Assembly (NCBI RefSeq): GCF_016808335.1
Contig: NC_053138.1
Span: 14,129,900-14,193,899 of the forward strand
Source: Panicum virgatum
Lineage: Eukaryota; Streptophyta; Magnoliopsida; Poales; Poaceae
DNA length: 64,000 nucleotides
Direction: 5' to 3'
Shown here: positions 13,323-25,371 of the stretch, piece by piece
How positions within the stretch are numbered: the stretch's first letter is position 1
Layout: each line of letters opens with the position of its first letter
Position numbers and translations under genes: made by a program
Notes under the pieces: model-generated
What the model saw: only the letters and a program-made list of their open reading frames with translations
Database searches by the model: none
What the model was told of the DNA's origin: nothing

Positions 13323-13816
13323 CACTAATCGAGACTTTTAGTTTACCCCAACGGCCCAATTGTTTTTTTAAAGAGTTACTTAAATTCAAAAGTATACTTT
13401 TCAAATAAAAGTCTAATAAACCGCAAGTATGCATAAAAAATGATTTGTAAACCGCAAGCTCTGATGTTCTAGAAAGTCGAGTGGTCCGCGGAACAAATTC
13501 GAGCGTGCACGTGTCATGGACCCGGCCACGGCTACGACTCCGCGACGTTCCGTCCATTCGGGAACGATGCTGCCCTGTGGATTTGATTGGGATTGCCCTC
13601 CCTGCATTTCGTGAACGGAAGCGCCCAGCTCTGCTCAGCCTATGGCGACGTTTTGTCTAGAGGTGCCTCAAATCGGCATCAATTGGCTCTGCTTGGATTC
13701 GAGAATCGAGAGCGCAAGCAAGTTCAGTTCAGAGTTCACCATGGGCCATGGGCGATGGGCCATGGCCTCGCAAAACAGAGACGGAGACGGTCATGGGCTA
13801 ACTGGGCCGCAGGACC
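13323..13816. other. Intergenic stretch, no supported gene
   Basis: Mixed-composition sequence between the MITE and the MULE target duplication. Short open frames on both strands show no domain. Nothing else recognised. Confidence 0.4.
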
Positions 13817-13825
13817 GTTGGGTGG

Positions 13826-14146
13826 GGCCTTTTTCTATTTTTATATTTTTAAAAACGTTTTTTACATAAATATATTTTTGGTTCACAATTTACAGTTCTA
13901 TACCCTGCGGTGCAGGTGGTAGGGACCTATATGTAATTAAAATTTGAGTTCTATTGCATGGAGGCCCCTACCGCCCGGTGGAGGGGCGGCAGGCAGGCCG
14001 ACCGCCCGGCAAGGGGGCGGCAGGCTACCCCCAATATAAAAGCTGAGGTCTTCCCACACCTGCATTTGCAGCAAACAACATCCATAGAGGGAAAAGGAGA
14101 GACGTGGGGTGAGGGAGGGAGTTGCAACAGCAAAGTCCTGCCGGAT
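13826..14146 (+). repeat. Left terminal inverted repeat of the MULE
   Basis: An AT-rich outer 90 bp is followed by a GC-rich inner part ('ccgcccggtggaggggcgg') and a conserved inner boundary around 'gcaaagtcctgccggat'. The same blocks occur in reverse order at 37539-37778 and 38830-38913. Long TIRs of this kind are typical of Mutator elements and often hold the transposase promoter. Confidence 0.85.
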
Positions 14147-14334
14147 TTTAGATCCGAACCGCAGATAACCAAATTTCTCAACTTTGTCATCCTAAATTTT
14201 TTGTATTTTTAATTCTGTGATTAGTGTTTTTTATAATTGTAACCGCTTAGGGTTCGGATTAGTGGTTATAATTGAAGCCGTACCATGGTTTTAGAAACTG
14301 GTTTAATTAAAATTAAGTCTTTGAATGGCCAGAT

Positions 14335-14805
14335 ATGTCGAGCAAGGTGGCGTTTCAAGTTCATTACGGTGATTTCTATAGAATTACTCGTGATTCCTAT
14401 AGAGTAAATATATCATCACTGGAACGAAGACAGTGCAGTCTAGATAAACCCCTAGAGAGGAGTTTTGGTTCCATACGCAAATGGCTTCACGGGAAGTTCA
14501 ATGTGAATCCAAAGACTCATTTGCTTACGGTTCATACCGTGACTTCCTGGGAAACAAATGAGGATTTCTGGGAGTTGACGCTTATAAGTAGTACGGAAGA
14601 ATGGAAACATTACATGCACGCAGCTCTTCAAAGAGGGTGGCCTCTTGCAATGGTAATTCAGATTCACCAAAAGGTCGGTGATTTAGGTGAAGGATCAACA
14701 CACACAACATATGACTAGAATGAAGAGTTGGAAGAGGATAAAGAAGAAGAGAACGTACAAGCTCCTGAACCAGAACCAGAACCAGAACCACAAGGTTTAG
14801 CAGAT
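14335..14805 (+). pseudogene. MULE transposase, N-terminal fragment (left of gypsy insertion)
   Basis: The frame starts MSSKVAFQVHYGDFYR and runs 127 codons to an in-frame TAG at 14716-14718. The same frame then continues after that stop with acidic and EPEP-rich sequence up to the gypsy insertion at 14806. On the far side, after the target duplication CAGAT, the frame resumes at 36802. The layout fits the N-terminal region found in MULE proteins ahead of the MuDR domain. The premature stop and the 22-kb insertion make it non-functional. Confidence 0.7.
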
Positions 14806-15947
14806 TGTCGGGTACCACGATTAGGGACACCCTAATTGGGGTACTAAGGTCACCCTAAAAAACGCAAACACATGTTAGGCGACTGAGCCCACGAAGGCCC
14901 ACGGCCTCCTTCCAATCCGGAAGAAAGCAAAGGACTCAAAGAAGCTCAGCATGCGGCCCATTCGCACCCCCCTCGGACCCGCTCCCGCCATCCCGGACGC
15001 TGTGGCAGCACTGTGGAAACTGTGGAACCTGCGACGCGGGACGAGACGGGCTCGGCACTGTTCCCATTACTATTCTGTCAACTCCGGCCATTCGGACTCC
15101 ACCTCATCACACGTATGGCCCCGGACCCGCCTCCTGCTCGGGGAGGGGTCCGGTGTCGCCACGCGCCCCCTCGGAGAGGGGTGCCCAGCACTAGCAGCCG
15201 GAGGCCTGGACCTCCCCCTCGAGGGGTCCGGGACCTCCACGTGACTCCCGGACCTCCTTAGTGCATACGACAGCACTCCGTCCAGGGGGTCCGGGACCGC
15301 CACGCGCCCTGCTACCGCTGGTGCACATATATATGCAACACCCTGACCTGCAGGGCCCACGGAACGCCATCAAGCCACATCTGGAGGACTGTACACCCTA
15401 CAGCAACGACCACGCCGCCTGTTGGGGTTGGCAAGACACCGGCGCGATCTTCGCGAGGTCAAGGACGACGCCCAGCACGACCACCATGCCCGACGCCATA
15501 CCCCACAGTGTGCTTCCCACAGTACTCGACTGTTGTATCCCCACAGCTTGGGGAGAAACGACGACTTCCGCGATCCCTCCTTGTGTCTATAAAAGGAGGC
15601 GGGCTTCCCTTAAGGGGGTCGGTCGGCTCTCTAGGCATTACATCGCTCGCAGAGCACACACTCGCTCCTAGCCCCAACATCGCCACTCGCCACACTCAGC
15701 TTCTCCCCTAGCAGAGACTTGGGAGCCTCCCTCCCTCTCTCGCCTCGCTTGTACCCCCTACTACAAGCACTCCGGGTGCAAGATAATACAGTGCCCTCGC
15801 ACACCCTCTTGCTGGACGTACGGTCCCGCGGCCGGAACCAGGATAAACCCGTGCGTTACTGTGTTGCCTCTTGCATCAACATATGGGACGAGGAAACACA
15901 CAGCATTTACTAGTTGGGATCCGGACCCCCGGGTCGGGACACCGACA
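14806..15947 (+). repeat. 5' LTR of the gypsy element
   Basis: The LTR is 1,142 bp with TG...CA ends. A TATA-like 'tctataaaagg' lies near 15588 and probably drives the genomic transcript. Compared with the 3' LTR it lacks about 340 bp just after 'cctcggaccc' near 14979. It also differs by scattered substitutions, more of them than in the copia LTR pair at 39647/50630. Confidence 0.9.
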
Positions 15948-15968
15948 GTTGGCGCGCCAGGTAGGGGC
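15948..15968 (+). other. Primer-binding site of the gypsy element
   Basis: Directly after the 5' LTR comes 'gttggcgcgccaggtagggg', the position and form of a tRNA-complementary priming site (complement ends in CCA one base into the sequence). I do not assign the tRNA. Confidence 0.75.
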
Positions 15969-16012
15969 GGCTGCGTGACATTTTCTCTCTTGTTCCCATT
16001 TGATCTCCAGGG

Positions 16013-18419
16013 ATGGCGGGCAGATCCAACCCATTCCCCATGGGCGTCTCGGATCCGCTCCTAGCGGGATACGTGATCTGGTTCGGGAGTCTCGAGTTCA
16101 GAGCAACCGGCAATGGTTACCTCATGGAGCTCCTCTCGCCCAAACGCAACCCCGTCACTCAGACTTCACCAGCCCGGCGCGACAGGCGCTCGGGCCAGTA
16201 TTCGCGACAAGCATGCGCGGAGCGGCGCCGTGCGGCACGCCACAGCTCCCCCATGTGGGTTGAGGCTGGCATGTCGCAACTCAGCATCGCGGCCAACGGG
16301 GCCACCGCTTCGACATCACACGCCACGGCGTCGTCTGCACCGACACCATCATCTGCTGCAGCACCAGTGCCTCCCAGGGGGCTCGACCTCGCCGTCACCC
16401 TTTCCCTTCGGGATGCGCCACGCTGCCACCTACGCCTCTTCAATCAGCACTAACTTCACCGAGTATGATGATCTGCCGGGTCATCATCTTCTGTTGATCC
16501 ACAACCTCATCGCGTCGTCTCCTGACGAATCCTACACCGAAATGGCGAGTTCGATCGCCGACGACATCAACTTCTTCATGAACAACTTCATGGCCGAGGA
16601 GGCCGAGGACTACTCCGGGGTCCGCGACCCCGACGCATTCCGCTCGTTCAAGCTCGCGACGGCTTATTGCCTCACCTGCTCTGAGGACTCCAATGAGGGG
16701 GAGTACAATCCCACTCGGGAGTGCTTCATGGCCAATCTTGCGGACGAGCAAAACGACAACGCGGTGGTGCCACCTACGGCACCTTCTTCTTCGTCAAGCT
16801 CGGCGGCGCGACAAGCACAGCTAGCACAACTCAAAGAGCTTCAAGCCAACCTCGATGAGCAACGCCGGCAGACACAGGAGCTACGCACCGCACTTGAGCA
16901 GCAGCGCACCACGCGTGGTGCACATGCCCAAGCGGCGGCACGCGTTGCCCGGGAGCGCATCCTGGCCGATGACAATGTCGACAAACCTTCGGAACTGAAG
17001 ACGTCCGGCGAAAAACTTGTCGTTGCGGCCTACCTACTCCAAGCCATGCCCGAGCCATCGACGCCTTCGGGTCACAACCTGCGCCGCGAGGCACAGGCGC
17101 TCATCGAGCAAGCTGCCGTGCAGCAGGCCGAGAGCTCTGCGTCTCGCATTCGCTCGAAAGCCCAGAGCAGCCCGGTGGGACTGCACGCTAGGACCACGAG
17201 GCTTCGGTGCACACTCCACTAGCAGGGAAGGGCAAGGCAGCCGTAGCGCCCAGTGCGAAGGCACCCTCGGTGCACGACCGCATCGGAAAGGCTCCCGCAA
17301 GGGAGCGACTCCACGACACGCGCGGGCACGCTGATGACGGCGACGCCCGCTACATCGTCGGCGGCAGGAAATACACCCCTCGACGGGGGTGGACGTTTCG
17401 ACCCCGTGCACGACAGGGGCGAGTCACCGGAGCCTCCGGGCTCTTGGGTGTTTAGCCGGGAGATTCGTACTGCATCTTTTCCCCCACGCTTTCGATAGCC
17501 CACCACCCTCGTCAAGTACTCGGGCGAGACAGATCCCGCGATTTGGCTCAATGACTATCGCCTAGCATGCCAGCTGGGCGGTGCGACAGACGACGCGGTC
17601 ATCATCCGCAACCTTCCTCTTCAGCTTGCAGACGCCACACGAACGTGGCTCGAGCACTTGCCCGCGGACCAGATTCACAACTGGGCCGACTTAGTCAAGA
17701 TCTTTGTGGGCAACTTCCAGGGCACATACGTGCGCCCTGGGAACTCCTGGGACCTCAAAGGGTGTCTCCAGAAGCCCAATGAGTCCCTGCGTGACTACGT
17801 GCGGCGCTTCTCCAAGCAGTGCACCGAGCTCCCCAGCGTCACCCACGTCGAGGTCATCAACGCCTTCCTCGAGGGTACGACGTGCAGGAACCTGGTGCAC
17901 GAGCTTGCGAGAAGCTGACCCGCCAACACCAACGAGTTGTTCGACGCCGCCACCAACTACGCTGCCGGCGAGGAGGCTGTTGGTGCCATTTTCGACGATA
18001 AGCCGAACAAGCGCAAGGAAGATGCGCCCGCGGAGGGCAGCAATGCCAAGCCCAACGCCCCCGCCAAAAAACAAAAGCGGGGGAGGAAGGGAAAGAAGCC
18101 GGTCCCGCCGAACCAACGCGGATCGGGGCGGGCAGAGGACTCCGAGGAGGCCTTCGCTGTCGCCCCGGACCGCAAAGGACATCGAGGCCCTCGAGGCGGT
18201 GGCGGCCTGTTCGACGACATGCTTAAGAAGCCGTGTCCTTACCACAAGGGCTCGGTCAATCATACCCTCGAGCAGTGCGAGATGCTCAAGAACTATTACA
18301 ACAGCGTCGCGCATCACGACGAGGACAAGAAAAAGGATGCTGGCGACAAAGGTGGAGATGACGAATTCCCCCGGTGGAGAACGCCTTCTTCATCTTCGGA
18401 GGACCAACGACGAACATAA
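16013..18419 (+). pseudogene. Gypsy gag, degenerate
   Basis: An ATG at 16013 opens a frame that shifts near 16430 into the frame ending at 17222. That frame holds a glutamine/alanine-rich coiled-coil-like stretch (ELQANLDEQRR). After the stop at 17222 the gag core domain (Retrotrans_gag) reads from about 17500 to 17918, with the usual pattern TWLEHLP, W-DLVKIFVGNF and ESLRDYVRRFSKQC, and then another stop. A lysine-rich tail continues to 18419. At least three frame breaks or stops interrupt it. Gag normally forms the particle that packages element RNA; this copy cannot make it. Confidence 0.8.
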
Positions 18420-19177
18420 CCTCTCGGCAGCGCAAGCGTGAGCGCCGGGAAGTCTTCTTTGTCACCAAGGCCACGCCATCCTACCTCGACTGGTCGAAGG
18501 ACACCATTTCCTTTGGCTGCGAGGACCACCCCGACTACGTCCCGCATCCGGGATGGTACCCGCTCATTGTCGACCCCATCATCGGCAACACCCGCTTCTC
18601 CAAGGTGCTCATGGACGGAGGCAGCAGCCTAAACATCATGTACGCCCATACCTTGGAGCTCATGGGGATTGGATTGAACAAGCTTCGCCTCAGCAAGTCG
18701 CCATTTCATGGCGTTGCGCCGGGGAAGCGCGTCCAACCCCTCGACCGGATCGATCTGCCTGTCTGCTTCGGCACGGCAGCCAACTTCCGCAAGGAAGTAC
18801 TCACCTCTGAGGTGGTGGGGTTTCGGGGATCTTATCATGCCATTCTTGGACGTCCCTGCTACGCCAAGTTCATGGCCATCCCCAACTACACCTACCTCAA
18901 GTTGAAGATGCCGGGTCCGAAGGGCGTCATCACCGTCGGCTCTTCGTTCGAGCATGCCTACGAGTGTGACATCGAGTGCGTTGAGCACGCGGAGGCTCAA
19001 GCGGAGGACGAGGCCCTCGCAGCCACCCTCGACAGAATGGCAAGCGAGGCCTTGGACTCCACGCACCGACACGCGGGAAGCTTCGAACCTGCCGAGGGTA
19101 TCAAGAAGGTGCCCCTTGACCCGAGCCACCCCGATGACAAGGCGTTGCAGATCAGCGCCACCCTCGACAGCAAATAG
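18374..19177 (+). pseudogene. Gypsy aspartic protease region
   Basis: The open frame of 267 codons includes the aspartic protease active-site motif as VLMDGGSSLNIMY (DGG in place of the common DTG/DSG, as in Tat elements) and the partner ILGRP motif about 75 residues later. The protease cuts the element polyprotein. The frame ends with a TAG right before the reverse transcriptase frame opens, so it is not continuous with pol. Confidence 0.8.
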
Positions 19178-19180
19178 GAA

Positions 19181-20889
19181 GTGGTGCTCGTCGACTCTCT
19201 CCGTGCCAACAAAGACATTTTCGCGTGGAGCCCCTCGGACATGCCTAGCATACCGAGGGAGGTCGCCGAGCACTCCCTTGATATCCGACCCAACTCCAAG
19301 CTGGTGAAGCGGCGCCTGCGACACTTCGACGAGCTCAAGCGCCGGGTGATCGGCGAGGAGTTGCAGAAACTTCTGGCGGCCGGGTTCATCAAGGAGGTAT
19401 TCCATCCCGAGTGGCTAGCTAATCATGTATTAGTGAAGAAAAAGAACGGAAACTGGAGGATGTGTGTAGATTACACTAGCTTAAATAAAACATGTCTGAA
19501 GGTTCCTTTTCCTTTGCCACGTATTGATCAGATCGTAGATTCAGCTGCGGGATGTGAACTTTTTTCTTTTCTTGATACTTACTCCGGTTACCACCAAATT
19601 AAGATAAAAGAGTCCGACCAGCTCGCGACTTCTTTTATCACACCTTTCGGCATGTACTGCTATGTTACGATGCCCTTTGGCCTCAGGAACGCTGGAGCTA
19701 CATATCAGCGGTGTATGCTCCATGTTTTCGGAGACCATCTCGGGCGGAACATAGAGGCATATGTCGACGATATCGTTGTAAAATCCAGGAAGGCGGACGA
19801 CCTGGTTACTGATCTCAGGATCACATTCGGTTGCCTATGAGCCAAAGGGGTAAAACTCAACCCCGAGAAGTGCATGTTCGGGGTGCCTCGAGGCATGCTC
19901 TTGGGCTTCATTGTCTCCCAGCGGGGCATCGAACCCAACCTTGAGAAAGTATCGGCCATCACTCGGATGGGACCGATCCGAGACCTAAAGGGGGTACAGA
20001 GGGTTATGGGATGCCTAGCGTCCCTCAGCCGGTTCATATCGCATCTCGGCGAGAGAGGCTTACCCCTGTATCGACTCTTGAGAAAAACCGAGCGCTTCAC
20101 GTGGACCCCCGAGGCCCAAGAAGCCCTCGACAGGCTGAAGGCATCGCTCACTCACGCCCCCATTCTCACACCACCCACGGACGGCGAGCCCCTCTATCTA
20201 TACATAGCTGCGATGACCCAAGTGGTCAGCGCAGTGGTCGTTGTCGAGAGACAAGAGGAGGGCCATGTTCTGCCCGTCCAACGGCCGGTGTACTACATCA
20301 GCGAGGTGTTGTCTGAAACTAAGACACGCTATCCGCAGATTCAGAAGCTGCTCTACGCAGTGGATTTGGCTCGGCGCAAGCTGCGCCACTACTTCGAGGC
20401 CCATCTCGTCACCGTGGTCTCGTCTTTCCCTTTGGGAGAGATAGTCCGCAACAGGGAAGCCGAGGGTAGAATTGCCAAATGGTCTGTGGAGCTGATGGGA
20501 GAAACTCTCACCTACGCCCCCCGCAAAGCGATCAAGTCCCAAATCTTGGCCGACTTCGTGGCTGAATGGACGGACATTCAGCTACCCCCACCACAAATCC
20601 AGGCCGAATGCTGGACCATGTTCTTCGACGGGTCGGTGATGAAAACCGGCGCCGGTGCCGGCCTCCTTTTCATCTCACCCCTTGGAGATCACATGCGATA
20701 CGTGATACGCCTACACTTCCCTGCGTCGAACAACATGGCGGAGTATGAGGGCCTCCGCAGTGGCCTCCGCATCGCTATCGAGCTCGGCGTCAAACGCCTC
20801 GACGTGCGCAGTGACTCCCAACTCGTCATCGACCAAGTGATGGAGTCTAGTTGCCACGACCCGAAGATGGAGGCATACTGCAAAGCAGT
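19181..20889 (+). pseudogene. Gypsy reverse transcriptase and RNase H (first part)
   Basis: The frame opens in the RT finger region and shows conserved blocks NWRMCVDYTSLNK, FSFLDTYSGYHQI, MPFGLRNAGATYQR and the catalytic AYVDDIVVKS. A stop at 19838-19840 follows shortly after YVDD. The frame resumes at about 19841 with thumb and connection sequence (GVKLNPEKCMFGV). RNase H begins near 20590 (MFFDGSV as first catalytic aspartate block, NNMAEYEG and VRSDSQLVI). It is cut at 20889 by a solo LTR and continues at 22359. RT makes DNA from element RNA and RNase H removes the template; both are broken here. Confidence 0.88.
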
Positions 20890-22353
20890 TGTTGACGTTC
20901 ACTAACGCCCCCGATTTGTGTACCGCAAGCGCACGGTTCGTGGTAGCTTTTCCCTTAGAGTATTCCCCCAAGGTTTATCAATCTGTGGATCGACAATGAA
21001 CTTACTAGGGTTTTCCATCTAATCTAACGGATCTATCCTAACATGAAGCATTAATTGCATATAAAAGATGAACCTTTGATAGATATGAGTGATGTACGAA
21101 GGTTGATCTCATCCATGAACATCAGTAAGGATAAAGCATGACCGAAGGCATGACTAAACCTATCACACGCATTCTAGTTGTAGTTCTAGCTAAACGAGTA
21201 AGCTCAACATGCATCTCATCCAAAGCCTCTTTAAATCAAAACCTCCAATCCGATCCCTCGATACCCAACCTACTTAGTGGCAACGGCCTGTCACGACGCC
21301 ACCCCTTTCAACGGGATACCCTGAAGCAAGTCGAACCCCCTTTGGGTAGATCCGGTATGAACTCCTAGCCACCATAGCTACAAGAACACCCCATGCAATC
21401 TATCTCGAGAATAGATCTAGGAATAAGCGCACCCAAAGCAAGAACAAAATCGAAAGAGGAGAGACATGATCACTAAATAGATCGGATGACATGAAGACAT
21501 TACTCACATAATAGATTCGTTTGGATCGCCACCACCGTGTATACAACATTGACGACTCCAACTAGCTCATGAACTCCACCATGACACAACCACGCAGGGA
21601 GGCCATGGCGGCTAGGGATGGCCTAAGCCATCTCCTAGACAACTTCGAAGACTTGCGGCGGCCGTCGTCTCCCTCCGGTCTTGGCCCTAGGTTTTCGTCG
21701 AGTTCTGGTTGGATGGATGCTTCGAGTTGAATAAGGTGCAAGCTATTTATAAGCCGAGGAAGCCACCGGTCGAAGGGGAAGGCAACCGCCTCAGAAAAGG
21801 GCTGGGCCAGCCGGCCTCATGGGCCTAGGCCGGCCGGCCTACCCCTTTTCGGGCTCGCCTCGGTCTCATTTTTGGCGTGTAGACTCCTCGCATCTTCTAG
21901 AGTTTCTGTCCTTCACGATTGCACCCTTTTGGACGTTGTTATCTTGGAGATATCTTCGAGGAAAGGATAGGATAGGGAATCCTTCCTTAAATCTTCATTT
22001 GCTTTGTTTAATCCCGAAGTATCTTGATCTCATCTTCGTGGGCTTGGTCCTTTGGGCTCTCTTGGAGGATGGATGTGCACGAATGTGCTTCGAATCAACA
22101 TGGGCTTTGGTCCTTCCTTTGGGCTTTGGCCTTCGTCTTTCTCCGTGTTAGCGCTCGATCACGGGCCTCGTCATTTCATGCTCCAAAATAGGTCAAAAAC
22201 CTGCAAAAACGAAGTTCCTCCAAAATATATGTGCATATGTGAAAATGACCAATAATTAGGCCGGGGTTAGGACGGTTAGTGATTTTGATATTGAACTCAT
22301 GCCATTATCAAGAATAAACAAGAGATAAAATGGATACTTAAGGAGCGCCAACA
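20890..22353 (+). mobile_element. Solo LTR inserted in gypsy RNase H
   Basis: The 1,464-bp insert starts TGTTGACG and ends CGCCAACA, with a 5-bp duplication GCAGT at 20885-20889 and 22354-22358. No internal retrotransposon genes are present, so it is a single LTR left by recombination. Near its start it carries 'gtgtaccgcaagcgcacgg', a phrase I know from grass LTR elements. Its removal rejoins RNase H in frame. The family differs from the other two solo LTRs in the block. Confidence 0.85.
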
Positions 22354-22358
22354 GCAGT

Positions 22359-22671
22359 GCGCCGCCTTGAAGACAAATTCGATGGCCTAGAACTCAATCA
22401 TGTCCCGCGCAAGTACAACGAGGACGCCGACGAACTAGCCAAGATCGCGTCGGGGCGGACCACCGTCCCCCCGAACATCTTAGCTCGCGACATCACCAAA
22501 CCCTCCATCGAATTCAAGGATCCGACGGAGCTATGCCCCTCGTCCACCGGGCCCTCCGGCGGGGACCCCCCAGCAGACGAGGTCGAGCCCATGGACATCG
22601 ACTTCGGGACCTCCTCCGCGGACGAGGCCGAAGCAATGGAGATCAACGAGGCCCCCACTTCGCAAGATTAG
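22359..22671 (+). pseudogene. Gypsy RNase H, second part, and linker
   Basis: The RNase H domain continues after the solo LTR with RRLEDKFDGLELNHVPRKYN and ends in DELAKIASG, the typical C-terminal block of Tat-type RNase H. An acidic linker (EVEPMDIDFG) follows up to the stop at 22669-22671, before integrase. Confidence 0.8.
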
Positions 22672-22692
22672 CGCGTCCAGTACCTTGACTGG

Positions 22693-25218
22693 ATGATTCG
22701 AGGGGTCCTACCTTCGAACCGCGCTCAGGCGCGGTGCCTCACTAGGCGGGCCAAGTCTTTCGTCCTGATCCACAACGAGCTATACAAGCGCAGTCCCTCA
22801 GGAGTCTTGCAGCGATGCATCCCCACCCCCGAGGGCAAGGAGCTGATCCGCGACATCCACGATGGCATCTGCGGCCACCATGCCGCGCCACGTACCCTCG
22901 TGGGTAACGCGTTTCGGCAAGGTTTTTACTGGCCCACCGCAGTTGCCGACGCCACCGACGTCGTGCGGACCTACGATGGTTGCCAATTTTACGCTCGAAA
23001 AACACACCTCCCCGCGCACGTTTTGCAGACCATCCCCATCACATGGTCTTTCGTTGTGTGGGGACTGGACCTCGTTGGTCCACTGCAGAAGGCGCCCGGG
23101 GGCTTCACCCACTTGCTGGTGGCCGTCGAAAAATTCTCCAAATGGATCGAGGCTCGACCCATCGGCAAGATCAAATCCGAGCAGGCGGTTCTATTCTTCA
23201 CCGACATCGCCTTCAGGTTCGGGGTCCCGAATTCGATCATCACCGACAACGGCACCCAGTTCACAGGCAAGAAGTTCTTGGCGTTCTGCGATAATTTCCA
23301 CATACGTGTGGACTGGTCGGCTGTAGCACACCCACAGACGAACGGCCAAGTGGAGCGTGCTAATGGCATGATCCTCCAAGGACTGAAGCCAAGAATCTTC
23401 AACAAGTTGAATAAATTCGGCCGGAGGTGGCTCACGGAGCTACCCTCGGTCATTTGGAGCCTGAGGACGACCCCAAGCAGAGCCACGGGCTTTACCCGAT
23501 TCTTCCTCATCTATGGCGCCGAGGCCATACTCCCCACGGACTTGGAGTACGGGTCGCCAAGGCTCAAGGCATACTGTCGTGGTGCTGCAAACTACAGCCG
23601 GGTGGCGGAAGGCACCCGCCCTAGCCCAGAGGGTGTGAACTCGGGGGTTAGCTAGTCTTAGTTTGATCTCACTCAAGAACGCGATGAACACAGCAGGTTT
23701 AGAGTGGTTCGGGCCGCCGGAGCGTAATACCCTACGTCCACTGTGTGTTGTATTGCTTGCGCTCTCTAGCTGGGTCTTGAGAGAGTCTGAGGATCTTCCC
23801 ACGAGAGTGTGAGAGTTGCCAGAGCTTGTGTCTGTCTGGATTGTGGAGATGGTCCGTGTTCTAGCGGGCGTGCTCTCCCTTTTATATGTCCAAGGGGAGC
23901 ACGTACACTGAGCGGGGCCCCGACATGTGGACCCGACGATGTATTATAAACTACATTTTGGCCTTCAATGCCTCAGATCCGGAGATCTTGTCGTCGGCTT
24001 CTGTGCGTAGCTTCTGACCAGGGATGGTCTTGAGCTGTCCTGTCAGAGTAGAGTTTAGCCCCTGCAGCCGCGCGTCGAGGTCATGATGAAGCGCCGAACT
24101 ACTGACTCAGTCCACTGTAGCAGTGTGCACTGTTGCTCCAGTCAGTAGCTGGTCATCATGACTCGTCGCGTATGCGCACGGCGCTGAGTCTTTAATGCTT
24201 GTCTTGGTAAATGACGAGCCGCGTCGGCAATTGGCGATCCATAGTGTGGACTGACAAAAGCTGCCCCGTGCCCAGCGGCAGCAGAGCCTGCCTCAACCAC
24301 TCGCACTTAATGCGGGTGGGTGAGGGAGCTTCCAGCGGAAGGCTTGCGCCCGCGCCCGCGTCTGCGCGACATGTGGCGGCTCCGGACCCCTAGCAGCTAG
24401 CTGAGCCGAGAGCTCACGGGGGTCCGGATAGACACGTGGAGGGTCCGGACCCATCTGCGGGAGTCCGGATGGCACGTGGAGGTCCCGGACCAACGTGCGG
24501 GGGTCCGGGTCCGCGGCCATAGGTGCGGAGCATTTCCACTTCTGGGACACGTGGTGATACCGGACCCGTCCCCGAACGGGAAGCGGGTCCGGGACCGTTG
24601 GTCCGGTGAGATGGAGTCGGAACCCAGGAGTCTGGCTGCTCAGCTCCTTAGGGCGTAGTTACGGATAACTACGCGAGTCTTGGCACAGTAGGAGTGGGTA
24701 CCCCAGTTGTAGGGTACCGACACATACCAAGAGCAGCAGAACCAACGAGCCCGCGAAGACTCGTTGGATCAAGTGGACGAGGCTCGAGACGTGGCACTCC
24801 TACACTCTGCGCGCTACCAGCAGTCTTTACGAAGATATCAGGCACAGAGAGTCCGACGCTGAGACCTCGACAAAGGGGACATGGTGCTGAGGCTTCGACA
24901 AGACAGCAGGGGCCGCCACAAGCTCTCACCACCATGGGAGGGCCCGTACATAATCGTAGAGGTGCTCAAACCCCCGAACGTCCCCAAAAATCGCCAACAT
25001 TTTTTCAAAAAACTTCCGTCTCGTATCTAAGCTTCTCGTACACTTGGGGAAAATGGACGCGAGGCACAAGCAACTACGGTACGGGGACGGCCGAGTCGTG
25101 GGGCCGCCTATGCCTCCGGGATACGGCACCCCCCTCACCACGCCACGCCTTCGTCGCTTATGAACGCGAAATTCCTCGCAGAAGTTTACCTAAGTCGCAT
25201 ACGAGAACACGGAAGTAG
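22693..25218 (+). pseudogene. Gypsy integrase, split by a solo LTR
   Basis: The first part (22693-23574) has a degenerate HHCC zinc region (GICGHHAAP, then CQFYARK, where the second metal-binding cysteine is lost). The catalytic core follows with its aspartate in GLDLVGP, a second aspartate in ITDNGTQF and the glutamate in GQVERAN. The frame is cut at 23574 by a solo LTR. The C-terminal part resumes at 24728 with AREDSLDQ-type sequence and a DNA-binding-like region (KGDMVLRLRQ, PPWEGPYIIVEV) and carries stops. Integrase would insert the element DNA; this one is inactive. Confidence 0.85.
23575..24722 (+). mobile_element. Solo LTR inserted in gypsy integrase
   Basis: This 1,148-bp insert starts TGTCGTGGTGCTGC and ends GGGTACCGACA. 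It is flanked by the duplication CATAC (23570-23574 and 24723-24727). No internal genes. It belongs to the same family as the solo LTR at 37779-38829, sharing blocks such as 'gaaggcacccgccctagccc', 'gagtggttcgggccgccgga' and 'acggataactacgcg'. A TATA-like 'cccttttatatg' lies near 23880. Confidence 0.88.
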
Positions 25219-25371
25219 AGTAAAGAAAACGAAGGCTCGAACGCACAAGGCCTCGATGGGCTACACTGTCGATTTCAACGATTTAACGAAAATGAATTTC
25301 TTTATTCATAAATATAAAGTGTGATTACAACGAACACTAATCTATTACATGGGCTTCGCGGCCCAGCCTAT

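Noticed and set aside
20890..22353. The CACTA string at 20900 suggested a CACTA transposon
   Set aside because: The 5-bp duplication GCAGT lies outside TGTTGACG...CGCCAACA, which fits a solo LTR. There is no inverse TAGTG end and no 3-bp duplication.
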